Part shown: piece after piece, positions 49,902-61,649 of the stretch
Position numbering within the stretch: the first letter of the stretch is position 1
How the letters are laid out: every line of letters starts with the position of its first letter
Assembly: GCF_047511655.1 (NCBI RefSeq)
Contig: NC_133390.1
Location: forward strand, 133,539,583-133,603,582
DNA: 64,000 nucleotides
From: Castor canadensis
Taxonomy: Eukaryota; Chordata; Mammalia; Rodentia; Castoridae
Reading direction: 5' to 3'
Made by a program: the position numbers and the translations under genes
The notes under the pieces: model-generated
Told to the model about the DNA's origin: nothing
What the model saw: the letters and a program-made list of their open reading frames with translations, nothing else
The model's database searches: none

Positions 49902-49907
49902 TTTAAT
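49902..49907 (-). terminator. Probable polyadenylation signal ATTAAA of the cystatin gene
   Basis: On the minus strand ATTAAA lies about 200 bases after the stop codon, a normal 3'UTR distance. The homologous place in the proximal copy (45025-45030) reads AGTAAA, a weaker known variant. No better AATAAA was noticed between the stop codon and this site. Confidence 0.55.
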
Positions 49908-50108
49908 TGAGCATGGAAGAAGCTTGCATGTAGGCTGTGCACAAGGGGAAGAAAGAAACAAGGGAGAGGCATGCAGATGGCTTCCGGAGTAGTTTCCTCT
50001 ACTGTTCTCCTGGTTGTGGAGGGCCAGCACTCTCACCTGAGTGCTGGCTCACTACAATGAGGCATGTTCATTAGGGATGGTCAGAGTGGTCCAGCCTGGA
50101 ACAGACTC

Positions 50109-50192
50109 TCAGACACTGTGACACCTGTAATTTTCCACAGAGATTTCATGCTCCCAAGGTACATTGTAGACCTGGAAGTTGCATATTTCTCT
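50109..50192 (-). CDS. Cystatin exon 3 (coding part)
   Basis: Encodes 27 residues, REICNFQVYNVPW through NYRCHSV, then TGA. The acceptor is TTTTGTAG just before AGAGAA; a second AG two bases later would break the frame, so the first was chosen. It contains the PW second binding loop and the second disulfide pair (C at exon positions 4 and 24). Confidence 0.9.
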   Translation of the reverse strand, partial: REICNFQVYNVPWEHEISVENYRCHSV

Positions 50193-53100
50193 CTACAAAA
50201 GAGAAGAAAGAAAGACAGTCAGTGCGGGGATGGCACCTAGCTATGAGATGCCCTGAATGAGGGTGCAAAATGATGGACATGAGACTCTTGGTCCTCTCTG
50301 CCCCTGCAGAGTCCCGAGACACACAGCTAAACTCTGTAGTATCTATTTATCACCCCATCCATTGCTCCAAGTCCACCATGTGGCCTGTGTCCTCTTCCCC
50401 ATCTCAGGGAATACCATATCTTCCTGCCTGGCACAAACTTCTAAGGAGCAGCTGTGCAAGTATGCAGTAGCTCTTGAGGGGCAGGCAAGGGACAGATGCT
50501 CATTGCCACCAAGCTCCTTCTACTTCAGCACCTAGGCCAGAGGTAAGAGTGGATGTGTGGGAAACAAATCAGAAAAGGGAGTGGGGACAAGTGGCAAGGA
50601 GAGTCCTGCTCTACCCAAATCCGTGATATCACAAGAACCAGCCCAGTCCAGAGAGAGGCTGAGACAGGGGTTTCCCCTGAGGGTTTTGACCAGCTACAGG
50701 TCTCTTATCTGTTCAGTGTGACTCTGGAAAGAAGGATAGAGTGGGATTAATCTGATCCTCTTCTTCCTCCCAGTATCCCCCCTGCAAGTAGCTCCTCAAG
50801 CACAGCAGGCAGCACCCCAGCCCTGGGAGGTTTTCTGTGTGCATGTGTTCATGAACCACCACTCTCCCTCCACATGTACACAAACATTCACCTCCCCACA
50901 CATGTGCACACATGCACCTGTCCATATGTACTAAAACACTTGCACATTTACTCTCTTCACATAGGCACATAAGCACACGGGCTCACACACTGTATTACTG
51001 CTGCATGACTGGCCCACGGTCCACATCAGGCCCATACCTTCTGCTGATCTGGCTCCTCATTGAGGGGACAGGCAGACAGGTTGAACTGGGATTTGGTACA
51101 TGTGGTTCGACCTAGTTCAAGTTTCAAGTAGTAGAGTGTTCCAGCCATGACCTAGAGTGAAAAGAGTGGAATTCACTTACAACACTGTTGTCAAGTACAT
51201 ATGCATACAGTTGCTTTACATTACAGGGTTATGTGTTCTCCAGTTCATGTCTGCATTTCAGAGCTGACAGAACTGTCATCCATGGAGCACAAAACCATCC
51301 TTTCAGAAAGGCTGGCCACAGGTTCCCATGCTAGTTCTTTTCTTCTGGGCAACTCTAACAAGGTGTTTGTCTCCTGCTCCCAAGTAAGAAGAGAAACAGG
51401 AAAACAGAAGGCACAAGGCAGGGACTAACACCCTTCAGTGTTCTCAAGAATGGAAGTCACAGCTCTGAGAACCATCAGATTCGAGGTAGATAAATAGCTC
51501 CCTGTTCCAGGAGAGTAGTGCTGGTCTGAGCAGAAAGTCAAGGCTCTGGGCCCCAGTACAGAACAACTAAATTATGATGCCTTTGTCTCAGAGACAGGAC
51601 ACTGGCCCATTGTCGAAGGCTGCAGTCTGATGATTAAACTCCAGCTAAACTCTAGTCTCCAGTGCAGCCCACAGAGAACATGTTCCCTACATTTACACAA
51701 ACTTCCTATCCCTCATTCCACAGCAAGACATCTGCTGCTTCACATAGGTGGCCATTTCATGCCAGTAAGGAAGTCTGCCCCTCAAACACTCCCTCCTTCA
51801 ATGTGATTCCTCATGAGACTATTTCTCAAGTATGTCATACACCTGAGTGTATCACACTAAGAGTAAAGAACAGGATTTAACCTTTTCTTTGCACAGTGTA
51901 ACCTAGACCCAACTTTTCATATCTGAAAACAAACACAGTGCAAGGGACAGGTCCTGTCCTCTACACCTTGCTCCATGGAACCAGGAACAAAACATACCAA
52001 ATTCCCATCTATAAAGAAAGGGTCATGGACACGGTGGCATGTTAAGACCTTTGCTTCCCTCCCATTTAGTGTCTAACTTGAGATGTGCATGGGCTGGCAA
52101 AGTGCATAGCATATATGTCATAGCATGATATGTCCAAGGGGGGTGATTTCAGTGGATAACTGCAGCAGGAGAAATTCGGCAGGTCTCTGTTCACCTGAAT
52201 TTTGATCAGGAGGCAGAATGGAGGCCTCCTCATTGGAGTTCTGCACTACATTTTTGTGTTTTGCTATGTACTGCTCTGAACAGTGACTCTGCACATCTGG
52301 TCTAAATTCTAGTCCTCCTTTAGGGTAAAACCTGGGGCATGGCAGTCCAGGTATCATGCCTCAGGGCAACTTCTCCTCTTCTCTTTTGGGGGTGAAATCC
52401 TCATTGACTGGCACAGGCAGGGTTCATAGAGGCCCTATCTACACAACAGGTGCTCAAGTGCACAGGGTTACTGGCCACAAGATGTAACCCCTGGACATTG
52501 CTCCCTGGGAATACTCCAGGCCCGCTGTGTAGAGGGAGCAAGGTCTATCAGGAATGTTGGTGGCTCCTGCTGTGAGGGCTCCTGGGGGGGACTTACCCCA
52601 TGACCTGCACCTAATATGGATGAAAAGCCATGTCAATCCAAACTGAGCAACATTTCATGCAATCAGATGTCACTTAAGTGTGGGGACACATTCTGGGAAA
52701 AGTGTCATTATGGGATTTCATGGTGTGAATGACATAGAGGACATAAACTAAGATGACTATAATGTCACTAGTTGACATCTTCTTATGGAGCCCTTTCATG
52801 CATGAAGTTCATCCCCGACCCACACCACATCATGACACATATTACTACACCACAACTGGCTGGACCCTTCCAACCACCAATGTTACAAAAACAGCAGGAT
52901 GTGCCCCTGAAGGAAGGTGGCTGAGGACAGGAGTGGTGAACTTCACCCCATGCAGTGTCCATGAGGAAATACCAGTGAATCAAGTGAGTATGTGGTAAGG
53001 GGTCATGTTTACTCTTGATTTTGAACTGGAATCTGGGTGCATAGGGGAAATGCTCTTCTTTGTAAGAAGTGTATACCAAAGTTTTACTCTCAGGAGGTTC

Positions 53101-53975
53101 AGATAAATAAATGTTCATAAACATATAGTCCCAGATTCACATGTGTGTGGGGAAAGGTTGATTGAATAAATATAGCCAGACATGAACACTGGAGAGATGA
53201 GGTGAAGAAGCTGCAGAGATGCTGTGAACTACTGCTGCAGCTGCTCTGTAACCCAGAGCTTGCATCAGAATAAGAACTTAAAGGGAAAAAATGCTGAAAG
53301 ATCACTTTGTGAAAACAGCCCTGCCTGAAGTCTCTTTCTCTTATGCTGTACCGTTAGTTAGTAGTTTATACTGACACAGGAGCCCTAAGCCTGACCTGGT
53401 GCCTTGATGACTCTTGTCTGCTGGCTCCTGGAACCAGACTAAAAGAGACATATGCCCATCTGCAGTGTCTGGCCCGATTTCAGGAAAATCCAGTGGGGAC
53501 TTGCCCCAGGACAGGCTTGTCAAGTATTGCAAGGTGACAAAAAATTACCAAGGGCATGGCTTGTGAGAGAAACCTGGTTATGTTCATGTCCTGCATCTGT
53601 CCAAACCATATGATATCACATTCTTCAAGGTAAGCCCAGGGTTATCTGGATGGAGAGCAGGTAGGTAGCCCAGGGTGGGGTGTTTGGTTGGGAGAAAGAC
53701 TGAGCAATACAACAGGGCAAACCCACCCACATCAGGCCCCGGGGGCATGCTCTCACCTGCCGCTTGGCGCTCATCACTTGTACTGCTCGACTGGCATACA
53801 GGTCATCATTCTCGTCATTGTAAAATTTGAGGACAAAGTCCACCACCTGCTGCACATCTTTGTCATTGATGTCAGCCTCCTGGATGGCACCCGTCATAGA
53901 CTCTGAGCTCACCACCGGGCTCATGGCCAGGGCTATGGCCACGGTTAACAGCAGGAATTGCACAATATAAACCAT
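50109..53975 (-). CDS. Type 2 secreted cystatin, cystatin-S-like, three exons
   Basis: Spliced CDS join(53757-53975, 51038-51151, 50109-50192) on the minus strand: 73 + 38 + 27 codons plus TGA, giving 138 residues. Type 2 cystatins are secreted, reversible inhibitors of papain-like cysteine proteases. Seen in the sequence: a hydrophobic signal peptide at residues 1-24; the body starting near TGAIQEADINDKDVQQ; the first inhibitory loop QVMAG spanning the exon 1/2 junction; LGRTTCTKSQ; a second loop VPW in exon 3; and four cysteines (two in exon 2, two in exon 3) for the two family disulfides. The three-exon, phase-0 structure and the 114-bp middle exon are the family standard. CPLNEEPDQQ and the CHSV end recall rodent cystatin S. 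The start is the ATG at 53975, which has A at -3 and G at +4. Introns are 2605 and 845 bp with GT/AG ends. Oddities: the usual V in QxVxG is M, and the N-terminal GG is TG. Expression is unknown; relatives are made in salivary, lacrimal or genital glands. Confidence 0.9.
51038..51151 (-). CDS. Cystatin exon 2
   Basis: This 114-bp exon encodes 38 residues, VMAGTLYYLK through NEEPDQQK. The acceptor is a pyrimidine-rich stretch ending CTAG before GTCATGG; the donor is AAG/GTATGG. It supplies the last four residues of the QxVxG loop, the LELGRTTCTK strand and the first disulfide pair (TTC...SAC). The length and phase are exactly those of exon 2 in the CST family. Confidence 0.9.
51906..53756 (-). 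other. Cystatin intron 1, unduplicated part
   Basis: Continuous intron sequence between the duplication edge and exon 1. No repeat was recognised with confidence. The donor GTGAGA is at its 5' end on the minus strand. Confidence 0.6.
53757..53975 (-). CDS. Cystatin exon 1 (coding part)
   Basis: Encodes residues 1-73, from MVYIVQFLLL to MSAKRQ. Residues 1-24 form a signal peptide with a leucine/alanine-rich core ending near SPVVSSES. The remainder is the N-terminal inhibitory segment and the long alpha-helix (DVQQVVDFVLKFYNDENDD), then the strand before the first loop. The exon ends AAGCGGCAG followed by donor GTGAGA, in phase 0, as in other type 2 cystatins. The frame stays open beyond the donor to 53625, but that extension has no cystatin similarity and is intron. 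No second copy of this exon was found in the window. Confidence 0.9.
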
Positions 53976-54063
53976 AGTGAGCTGGGAGGCAGGAGTCAAA
54001 CTATGCTACAGCTGAAGCTGCACCAGGGCAGAGACCTAATCCAGAACTGCCAGCATTACCCTG

Positions 54064-54070
54064 CTTTTAT
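54064..54070 (-). promoter_or_regulatory. Probable TATA-like box (ATAAAAG) of the cystatin gene
   Basis: On the minus strand GGATAAAAGCAGG lies about 90 bases upstream of the ATG, leaving room for a 5'UTR of roughly 60 bases. CST-family promoters typically carry an ATAAA-type box. Assignment is by position and motif only. Confidence 0.5.
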
Positions 54071-54079
54071 CCTGCTGGG

Positions 54080-56160
54080 AACTAAAGATTTGGCAGCCTC
54101 CCCACCCAATTCCGGGCTCCTCCTTGCATGGGCAAACACACACCTCACTCTGTACCTTTCAAATCCACCTGTCATGTTGGTTTTGGGCCCTCCTCGCCCC
54201 AGTCCTGGCATTTCCTCATTCCTGTGTCTCTGTCCCACTTCCCTCTCCGCAGCTCAACACCTCCCCACAGGTTCCACCTTTCCAAACTTTGGCCATCCTG
54301 CTCTCAGGAAAGGTGTCCAATATATTTCTCTGGCCCTGAAAAGCCATGATCTTGACAACTAGGTGTGCAGAAAACGGCAAAAGAGAAATTTGGTTTCCTG
54401 TGATCCTTGGAGGTTAGGGGCACTGTGAATTCTGGGACAAGGAACAGGAATCCTCTGCATAGGGGTAATTGTAGAGAAGGTGGAAGAGACCAAAGCCTTG
54501 CCCTTTTCAGGTACTTTCTTTAGCAAACAGAAGTGAATTAATCTTTTTGGGGAAGAGAACAAAATGGTTATTTTTTTCAGGGCTCATCATTCGTGGAAAA
54601 ATATCGTTCATGGGCTTTTCCCTGAGTGAGACCATCTAGGACCAGGACATGGAGAACAGTGACTGAGCCCTTGAGTTGAAATTGCAGCTACTGCCCATAT
54701 AAACTTTTAAATCATCCAGTAGACACAATCCAAATGTAATAAGAAATATGTGAAAGAATTTTAATCATGTTTTATTTAATCTAATATATCAAATGTCATT
54801 ACAACATATAGGAAAAATTCTCTACCCAAGAATTTATGTTCCTTTGTATATATGTACTAAGTCTGGAATCCTGTGTTATTTGTAATATTTCAGGCAGATG
54901 TCTACTAGATTGGCCCTATTTTCATCACCAAGAGGTCACATATAGTGGTTGCTGTGTATTGCATAGCCCATCTTCAATGTGTGTGGAGAGGCGGGACAGA
55001 AAAAGGAGTGACAGGATCAATAACATCAAATAATTATAAGTGCTCTGATGGAAGAGAGATAGAAAGGTCAGGAGAGGCAGTTGGGCAACACTGGACACAA
55101 GTTAGAGGGCCCCGTGGGGAACTGAAAGGGCAAGAGTTCATTCCTAGACTAAGGATACAGCTCCTGGCAGAGTGCCCAACCAGATATTTGTATGTAACAC
55201 TTGTCCATTTTCTCTAAGTTGTCCATTGGCTTGATTCTCCCTCCCCACAAGATATAAATAAGGACTCAAAGATCAAGGCATGACCAGATTCTTGGCATTT
55301 CTTATGAATTGACAGCATCAATCAAGATAAATAAATAAGGAAAGTTCAGAGGAATTGTATTACTAGAAACTCCTGCACCTGTGATTGATCAACAATGAGA
55401 CTAACCTCTGGCTTCCACACCAGCACAAAGGAGACTTGGGGTGTTTCTAAGTTTTATAGTAGCTGAAATAGCTAATGAAAATACAGTTTTAATGAACAAA
55501 TTTTAATAAAATTTGCTCTTGAAATGGTGCTTGAAGGAGACAGGAAAGACAGGCTAGAAGGCCACATATTCAGGATCATGTCCACATTGAGCTGGTGGAG
55601 ACACCTCTGCTAGCTGAAGATGAAACTCTTAACACTGAACATTGGGTGCTTCTTCTAGAAACTCTACCTCAGACTTCCAGACTGTTCATGCAGCTGCCCC
55701 GTCAACCACCATCAACAATATGGATTCAAAGTGGACCTTGCATTTCACATTACTGGTTTCCTATAACTTGAGGGCAGGTGCCTGATTGGCAGAAGCCATG
55801 TGTCTTGTGACAGTGGGATAGCTACAAAGAAGCTGGGATTCCACACTTATGTAATGGGAGCCAGATTCTACCAGCATTGACAGTAGAGTCTCAAACTCCA
55901 TAAATTTGGTTCAGATGTCAGGTAGGCAAAAAACGATGACAACTTCCACTCTGAGCCCTTGGGAGGTAAATTCTACTCAGCTCTATCTTCAGTCCAAAAG
56001 GACATGAAGCACTGGGAATTTTCTAGAAAGCAGAATTATGAGCAGTGGTACTGCATGGCCAACTAGGGAACTGGAGAGCCAGGAAAATGGAAAAGAAAAC
56101 TTAACAACCCCATACACCCTAACTTCAAAATCCTTGTCCAAAAGTATATAGTAAAAATAC
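54080..56160. other. Cystatin upstream region, no recognised feature
   Basis: Pyrimidine-rich near the promoter (54110-54340) and otherwise unremarkable. No additional cystatin exon was seen on either strand. Confidence 0.5.
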
Positions 56161-56164
56161 TATT

Positions 56165-56320
56165 TCTAGTAACTGGGCAGGAACTCAGTTCAACTGTGAA
56201 CCAGCCTCACTCCTGTCCCTTTGTCTGTCCACCTAGATGTTATAACCTTGGTTCACATAGGAGGAAAACTGATGTCCTGTGGTCCAGGATTATTTCTGAC
56301 TAAAGAAATATACTACAGTA

Positions 56321-56405
<85 letters not shown>

Positions 56406-57140
56406 TCACACAGACACACATCCGATAAATGATTACAGAAAAATCTTAAAGCAGTTTAAAAGTGAAAGGACATAAATCACATACTATGACTAGATTGCTC
56501 TTAAAGATCCCAATGTTGTTCAACCTTCATCGGTTTCCTATTGTTACTGTAGCATATCACCACAAACTCAGTGCCTTAAAATCACAAATGGATTATTTCA
56601 CAATTAGAGGTCAGAAGTTAACAGGGCTCACAAAACTGATATTAGGAGTCAGTAGCACTATGGTCCTTCCAGAGGCTCTGTGTAGGATCTCTTTTTTTTA
56701 AACCTTCCAGTCTCTAATACTGTCTGCATCATTGACTTATAGCCACATCACTTTATCCTCCCCTTCTGTCATCATGGCCTCTTCTCTAATGCTAACCTTC
56801 CCTCCTATCTCTGAGCCCTCTGTGATTACAATAGCTCCCTGCATAGAAAATCCAGTATAAAGATCTTTAACTTATTCATTTTTATAAAATCCCTTTGTCT
56901 GTGTATGGTAACATATTCACAACACTAGAGTTTACACATCATTGAGGATGCTATTCTGCCTAAAATTTTCTGCCTGTAACTCCATTCAGGCTATAAATAA
57001 GAGGAAACATCCTCATTCCCACACTACCTTTTCCTGTTCACTGTGGATAAGGTCAACCTGGGGAGGGACTCCAGGTAATCCTATGAAACATCTCTTGGGG
57101 TTGTGAATTAAGACCCAGGTATCATGGTTGGACAATCAGG
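56165..57140 (+). mobile_element. MaLR-type LTR segment, right arm of the inverted pair
   Basis: Matches the minus strand of 340-1255 along its whole length, with a (CT)n expansion where the left arm has only a short GA run. Similarity stops at the same internal points (TAACTGGGCAGG on one side; CATGGTTGG on the other). The family assignment rests on LTR-like motifs remembered, not searched. Confidence 0.65.
56321..56406. repeat. (CT)n microsatellite
   Basis: About 85 bases of nearly pure CT inside the right LTR arm; the left arm has only about 12 bases of GA at the equivalent place (about 1072-1083). Confidence 0.95.
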
Positions 57141-57774
57141 TATCTATGTAGAAAAATGAAATTGGGTTACCACATCACCTCACATAAAACCATATCCAGC
57201 TGGAATAAAAGAAAGGAAAAGGAATAATGGGAAATAGCAACAAGATGTCATTGACATAACACAAGAGTTTATTTCTTGCTCTGACCAGATTTGCATTAGT
57301 TTCAAAATTTTCTCCCTGTCCTTCAAATTGCAGTCTCTCTGATCTTGTTGACAAGTCCATGCAACACAGTCTCCCCTGTCTCACCCAGCAATAGCATGTG
57401 AGCACAGGAATCACATTCTGTTTCCCAAATGCTTCCCAGAAGTGATACGTGTCTCTTCTGTGCATTTTTGGTTGCCAGAGTAAATTATAAGTCATTGCCC
57501 ATCAGAAAATGAGCTGTGGATACATACAGCTAGAGAGACTAGCCATAGAAACTCATTGTGAGAGGAGGGGAAAAAACAGACAGGTCCTGGAAGGAAAATA
57601 TTTTAATAGCATTTTTGTGCTATTAAATAGTTTTATTTATGCATGCTTTATGAAGGATAAACTTATATGTTTATATAAGCGAATGATGAAATCAGTTTAC
57701 AGATGTGGTTACCTCTTGGAAAGCAAAAAGGAATGTGTGTTAGATTGAAAAGCACAGAGAAATAAATAAAGAGA

Positions 57775-58180
57775 TGGCTCATCAACAGCACAAGTTTATT
57801 CAGGAAAAGAAACCTGCAGAGGGGGGTCTCCATCAAGAGAGCCAGAGCCCACAGCTACTTACAGACTGGGCACTTTATAGGAAAGGAAAGACCTGGTAAG
57901 AGTGGGGGAATTTTTATGTTGTGATGTGTCCATTGTCCATTTCTAGGGTAGTCAAGGAACTGGGCCTTGTCTTGTGGTACAAGTGCTGGGAAACAGGGCA
58001 TTTCAGTCATAGGCTAATGGCAAGAATAGGATGATGCTGGAGGTGGTGAAGGAGCTAGGTCTTCTGTTCTGACACAGGTGCTGGGAAACAAGATATTTCC
58101 CTTGGAGGACCCATGTCTATCAGAGACAGACACCTCTAGGGTCAATCAGATTGTTGAGACCTAACAGTAAGGAAGGGAAG
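57775..58180 (-). mobile_element. Possible antisense LTR
   Basis: Contains AAGTTTATTCAGG (reverse AATAAA), CACTTTATAGG, and an internal direct repeat, TACAAGTGCTGGGAAACAGGGCATTTC at about 57979 and ACAGGTGCTGGGAAACAAGATATTTC at about 58073. These are LTR-like traits, but I cannot name a family. Confidence 0.3.
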
Positions 58181-58199
58181 AAATACAGACAGGATGTGA

Positions 58200-61100
58200 G
58201 TTGTTGCACCTGTTTTAATTCTGAAGCACTAGTCCAGAAATTCAACAATACCAATGGCAATAAAGATCAATAAAAATAATGTACTTCATAGGAAATTTAG
58301 ATAATTCAGAATAGAAAATGTTTTGAAATTTAATTATCATCCCACACATTTGAGATACTAACTACATCCATAAGAAAACTACAGGCTTCTAGGAAAAGAA
58401 TAAAAAAGCAGAAAAAAATATAATTGCTAGTCAAAATTATTATTTCTGAATTTGGAGTCCAATCATTACTAAGCCTGGAAGACAAAATCTTCCCACACTA
58501 TGAAGCAAAAAGTTAAGGTTATGTAAATTGTGAAAGTCACATTTGGAAGCCCCAATCACAAAAACTGAAAAGAAAACCAAATACAATACAATACAGGTAC
58601 AGACAACAGAGAAATGTTCTAAGAATCAAGGGGGAGGGGGCATTCATTATACTTTCCCAGACAATGTGTATTTCCTAGGAAGAGCTATGGCCTTAAAAGT
58701 TGCATATACAGCTTCTTTTCTAGGAAATTTTGTTTCATTACAGTTTGGAGAAATTCATTTCTCACCTCTGGGGTAAACAAACTTATTTTGCCAGAAATTA
58801 TGAATATTTATTAGTAATGAACTCTTAAATCCACCTACAATAGAAGTAACTAAAATTAAATTATGGCACAGATTATAGAATAAATATTGTCTTCCTTGAC
58901 AAACACTCAGTTATTAGGGGTTTGGGAGTGGGTATAGAAACAGAGATGAACCATGAGACACTATATAAATTGACAGCGAAAGAAATAATTGTTTAATGGT
59001 TATGTTCACAAAGTAACTAATATAAGTACATCCTAAAATGGAGAAAAGTTGTGAGAGTGAAGGAAATGGTATAAGATATTAACCTTCCTAGAAAGTGTCT
59101 GAATATTATTTGAGAACAATGGAAACTCCACAATAGGCAGATGAGGTAGGGCACTGGTGGTGATCATGGAATGCAGGATGATTAGGCAGCATGTGGAGAA
59201 GATGCCTGGAGTGTGTAGGAGATGATGATTTTCCCGGCACACTTATGTACTTTTTCATTTTTTACTACGTATGCATATTAAGTTGATAAATATGAAGATG
59301 TGATGAATTTAAAATGTATCTCATGAAAATAATTGTATTCCCACGGCACTCCTCACACTTTTAAACATTTGGGCTCCCTGATAGTTACCCGTTATAGTTA
59401 TGAAACTATTCAACACCATCCAAGCTACTTTGTAGCAATGATTCCAAATTCCTTTGCCATAAAACCCTCTCTAACTGAATATAGTCATTCTGAACCCTCA
59501 CATCCTGGAAGGATTATAACAAGCATCACTGGCCTGAATCCTTGAAAAGATAACTAACAAAAATTGGAATAACTGTTTCTGCTCATGTGACAGCCTCCCA
59601 AAATGATTAATGATTTAGAAAAGTCACTCTACTGTTGTACTTCTAAGAGTCAAATCTTCTCCACTGCAGGGGTCATAGTCAGGCTATTTTGCATTACCTT
59701 CACATGGACCCAGTCACTACAGTTGAATGATAATTTTTTAAGTATCCACCATGAAGGCTAACACAATGTGGGCATAGGACTTGTAAAATGGAACCAATAT
59801 ATCACAGAAATATCACCAATGTGGCTAAGTGTTTATCTTAACTGTACTCTTCCTTGGTCTGAGCCATTCCCAAATAGCTTCCAAGAAATAGTAGGTGCAC
59901 ATGGAAACTACATCAAATGCCAAAAGAACATGCCATATTGCCTTATTTAAACAGCCCCAGAGGGAGGCAAGAGAAAATTCATTGACTGGAATTAATTTGG
60001 ACAATTCAACTATCCTGATCCTCCAAATGCAATAAACAGATATAAATCTGGGTATGTTGGGAAACAGCATTACACCTTCTAAACATGTGGAAAGAAGTGA
60101 CAATTAGAGTTAAGAAGCTCTGGCTCTGGCAATGCCTGCAGGCCTGCTTTAGGGGACAGGAATCCCACTGCCCAACGCTGCCCCAAGATACAACTAAACC
60201 CCAAAAGAAGCCAGATGAGGAGTTAAAAGATGTCTATGTTTCCCAGTAGTTAAAGTTACTCATGATACTCTTGGGGACTTCCTGTGGAATCAAGGTGACC
60301 TTGAGGAAAGCAGAAGCAAGACAGAGGCAGGGAATTCTTGCTGTAGCCCTGCACAGCTCCATCTCACCATCCTGTCCTCACCTGTGTTTAGGGGTTGAGT
60401 GATATTTGAGTTGGACACTGCCTAGGAGTGAAATTCACCATAGAACTTTCTGAAACTATTTAGACTATGTGAGCACCTTTCACCTCTCATAATGATCCCT
60501 TTGCTGGAGCAACCTCATCATCAGCTCATATTCCATACCCATCTGACCACAGAAGATACACATATATAATTTATAATATGAAGCTCAAATGTTACCTTCT
60601 ATTAAAATGTTTTCCTTAAACTGTCACAGGTGAAGAAAATCTTGTACTCTTGGAGCATTCCTGGGTGTATATTTCAAACTATCTTCTCTAGGCCTGAGTC
60701 CCTCTCTTGAAGGCAGGATCTTTATATTCCCAATGGTAGAGCATCACCAGGCACATATATACGCAGTGATTTTAGGTGAACTACTATCTGATAAATGAGG
60801 AGCTTGTGCTTCAGAAGATCCCCCATGTCAATTCTGACTGCCCCAGTAGCCATTATATGGGCTTATGGCAGAGCACAGCTGACTGTGTTGGTAATAATTT
60901 CTGTGCCTAACTCCTAGTGTGAATCAGACATCAGCCACATGGATTTGGTTTGAGCAAGAGATTCCAATCTGAGTTACACAACCAGATAAGAGTAGAGGTC
61001 ATGCTGATGTGCTGTAGGTTGAATATTTGCTTTTATTCATATAGGTTCAAGAGTATGATGGATCCCTTCCATTGCTTCCCTTTGTTCATCATTGCTGGGA

Positions 61101-61470
61101 ACCTCTTCCTGCCAGAAGATGAGCTGATTGATGATTGGTAGGAGATTGGTTGTTTATTTTTCATTCTACTTAAAAATGTGGTACACTAGGTGTTCATGCC
61201 CAGGAAGTCAAGAAGCTTTGGCACAGCAGAGAAACTGAGAGCTCTCTGGAGCACTGATAGTGCACTGTCTTCACCCATTTTCTTGACACTGACTAATCTG
61301 GAGGCTCCAACTTCAAAGAGTATAGCAGCAACTTCTGGCAAGTGCCATATGCTCCTTCAACCCATGTAGAAAAGAGGAAGTGGAGGTGGAAGAGATAGGT
61401 AAAAGATGAGAAGATGAAGGAGGGGCAATATTGCTTTAAAACAACCCTCTTTCACATTAACTAATCTAGA
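58200..61470. other. No recognised feature
   Basis: AT-rich unique-looking sequence. No motif, no convincing exon, no repeat I can name. Confidence 0.5.
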
Positions 61471-61479
61471 TTTTATAAA

Positions 61480-61640
61480 GTGAGAATTAACTCACTCATT
61501 CAAGAAAGACATTAATCCATTCATGACAGCTCTATCCTCAGGGCCCAAACTTGCACTGGGATGCTGTTCCCAACACTGCTGCATTGAAGAATAAATGTTC
61601 CAATACGTGAATTTTGGGTACACACTTAAACCATAGCAGC
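61480..61640 (+). mobile_element. MaLR LTR 3' fragment
   Basis: AAGAAAGACATTAATCCATTCATGA, CAACACTGCTGCATTGAAGAATAAATGTTCCAA and CACTTAAACCATAGCAGC follow the order of the THE1/MST-type LTR 3' half. Diverged. Confidence 0.55.
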
Positions 61641-61649
61641 ACCTAAGTT

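Larger units (their letters stand above)
47085..51905. repeat. Distal copy of a cystatin-bearing segmental duplication
   Basis: Collinear with 35050-36650 followed by 43326-47060. It begins with an AT-rich interspersed repeat (ATCCAAAATCCAAAATGC), then an LTR-like block (47410-48120), then the gene's 3' flank, exon 3, intron 2, exon 2 and part of intron 1, and ends near 51905. The copies abut head to tail at about 47060-47085, so this is a direct tandem duplication of roughly 5 kb that took exons 2 and 3 but not exon 1. Divergence is visible throughout, so the event is not recent. Confidence 0.85.

Noticed and set aside
53625-53756. Open frame continuing past cystatin exon 1 (VRACPRGLMW...)
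   Set aside because: It follows a perfect GTGAGA donor at the family's conserved exon boundary and has no cystatin similarity; it is intron read-through.
53976-53999. Upstream start MTPASQLT for the cystatin
   Set aside because: The first codon there is TTG, not ATG; the ATG at 53975 has good Kozak context and begins the signal peptide directly.
56221-56475. Frame with a long LSLSLS run
   Set aside because: Translation of the (CT)n microsatellite inside an LTR segment.
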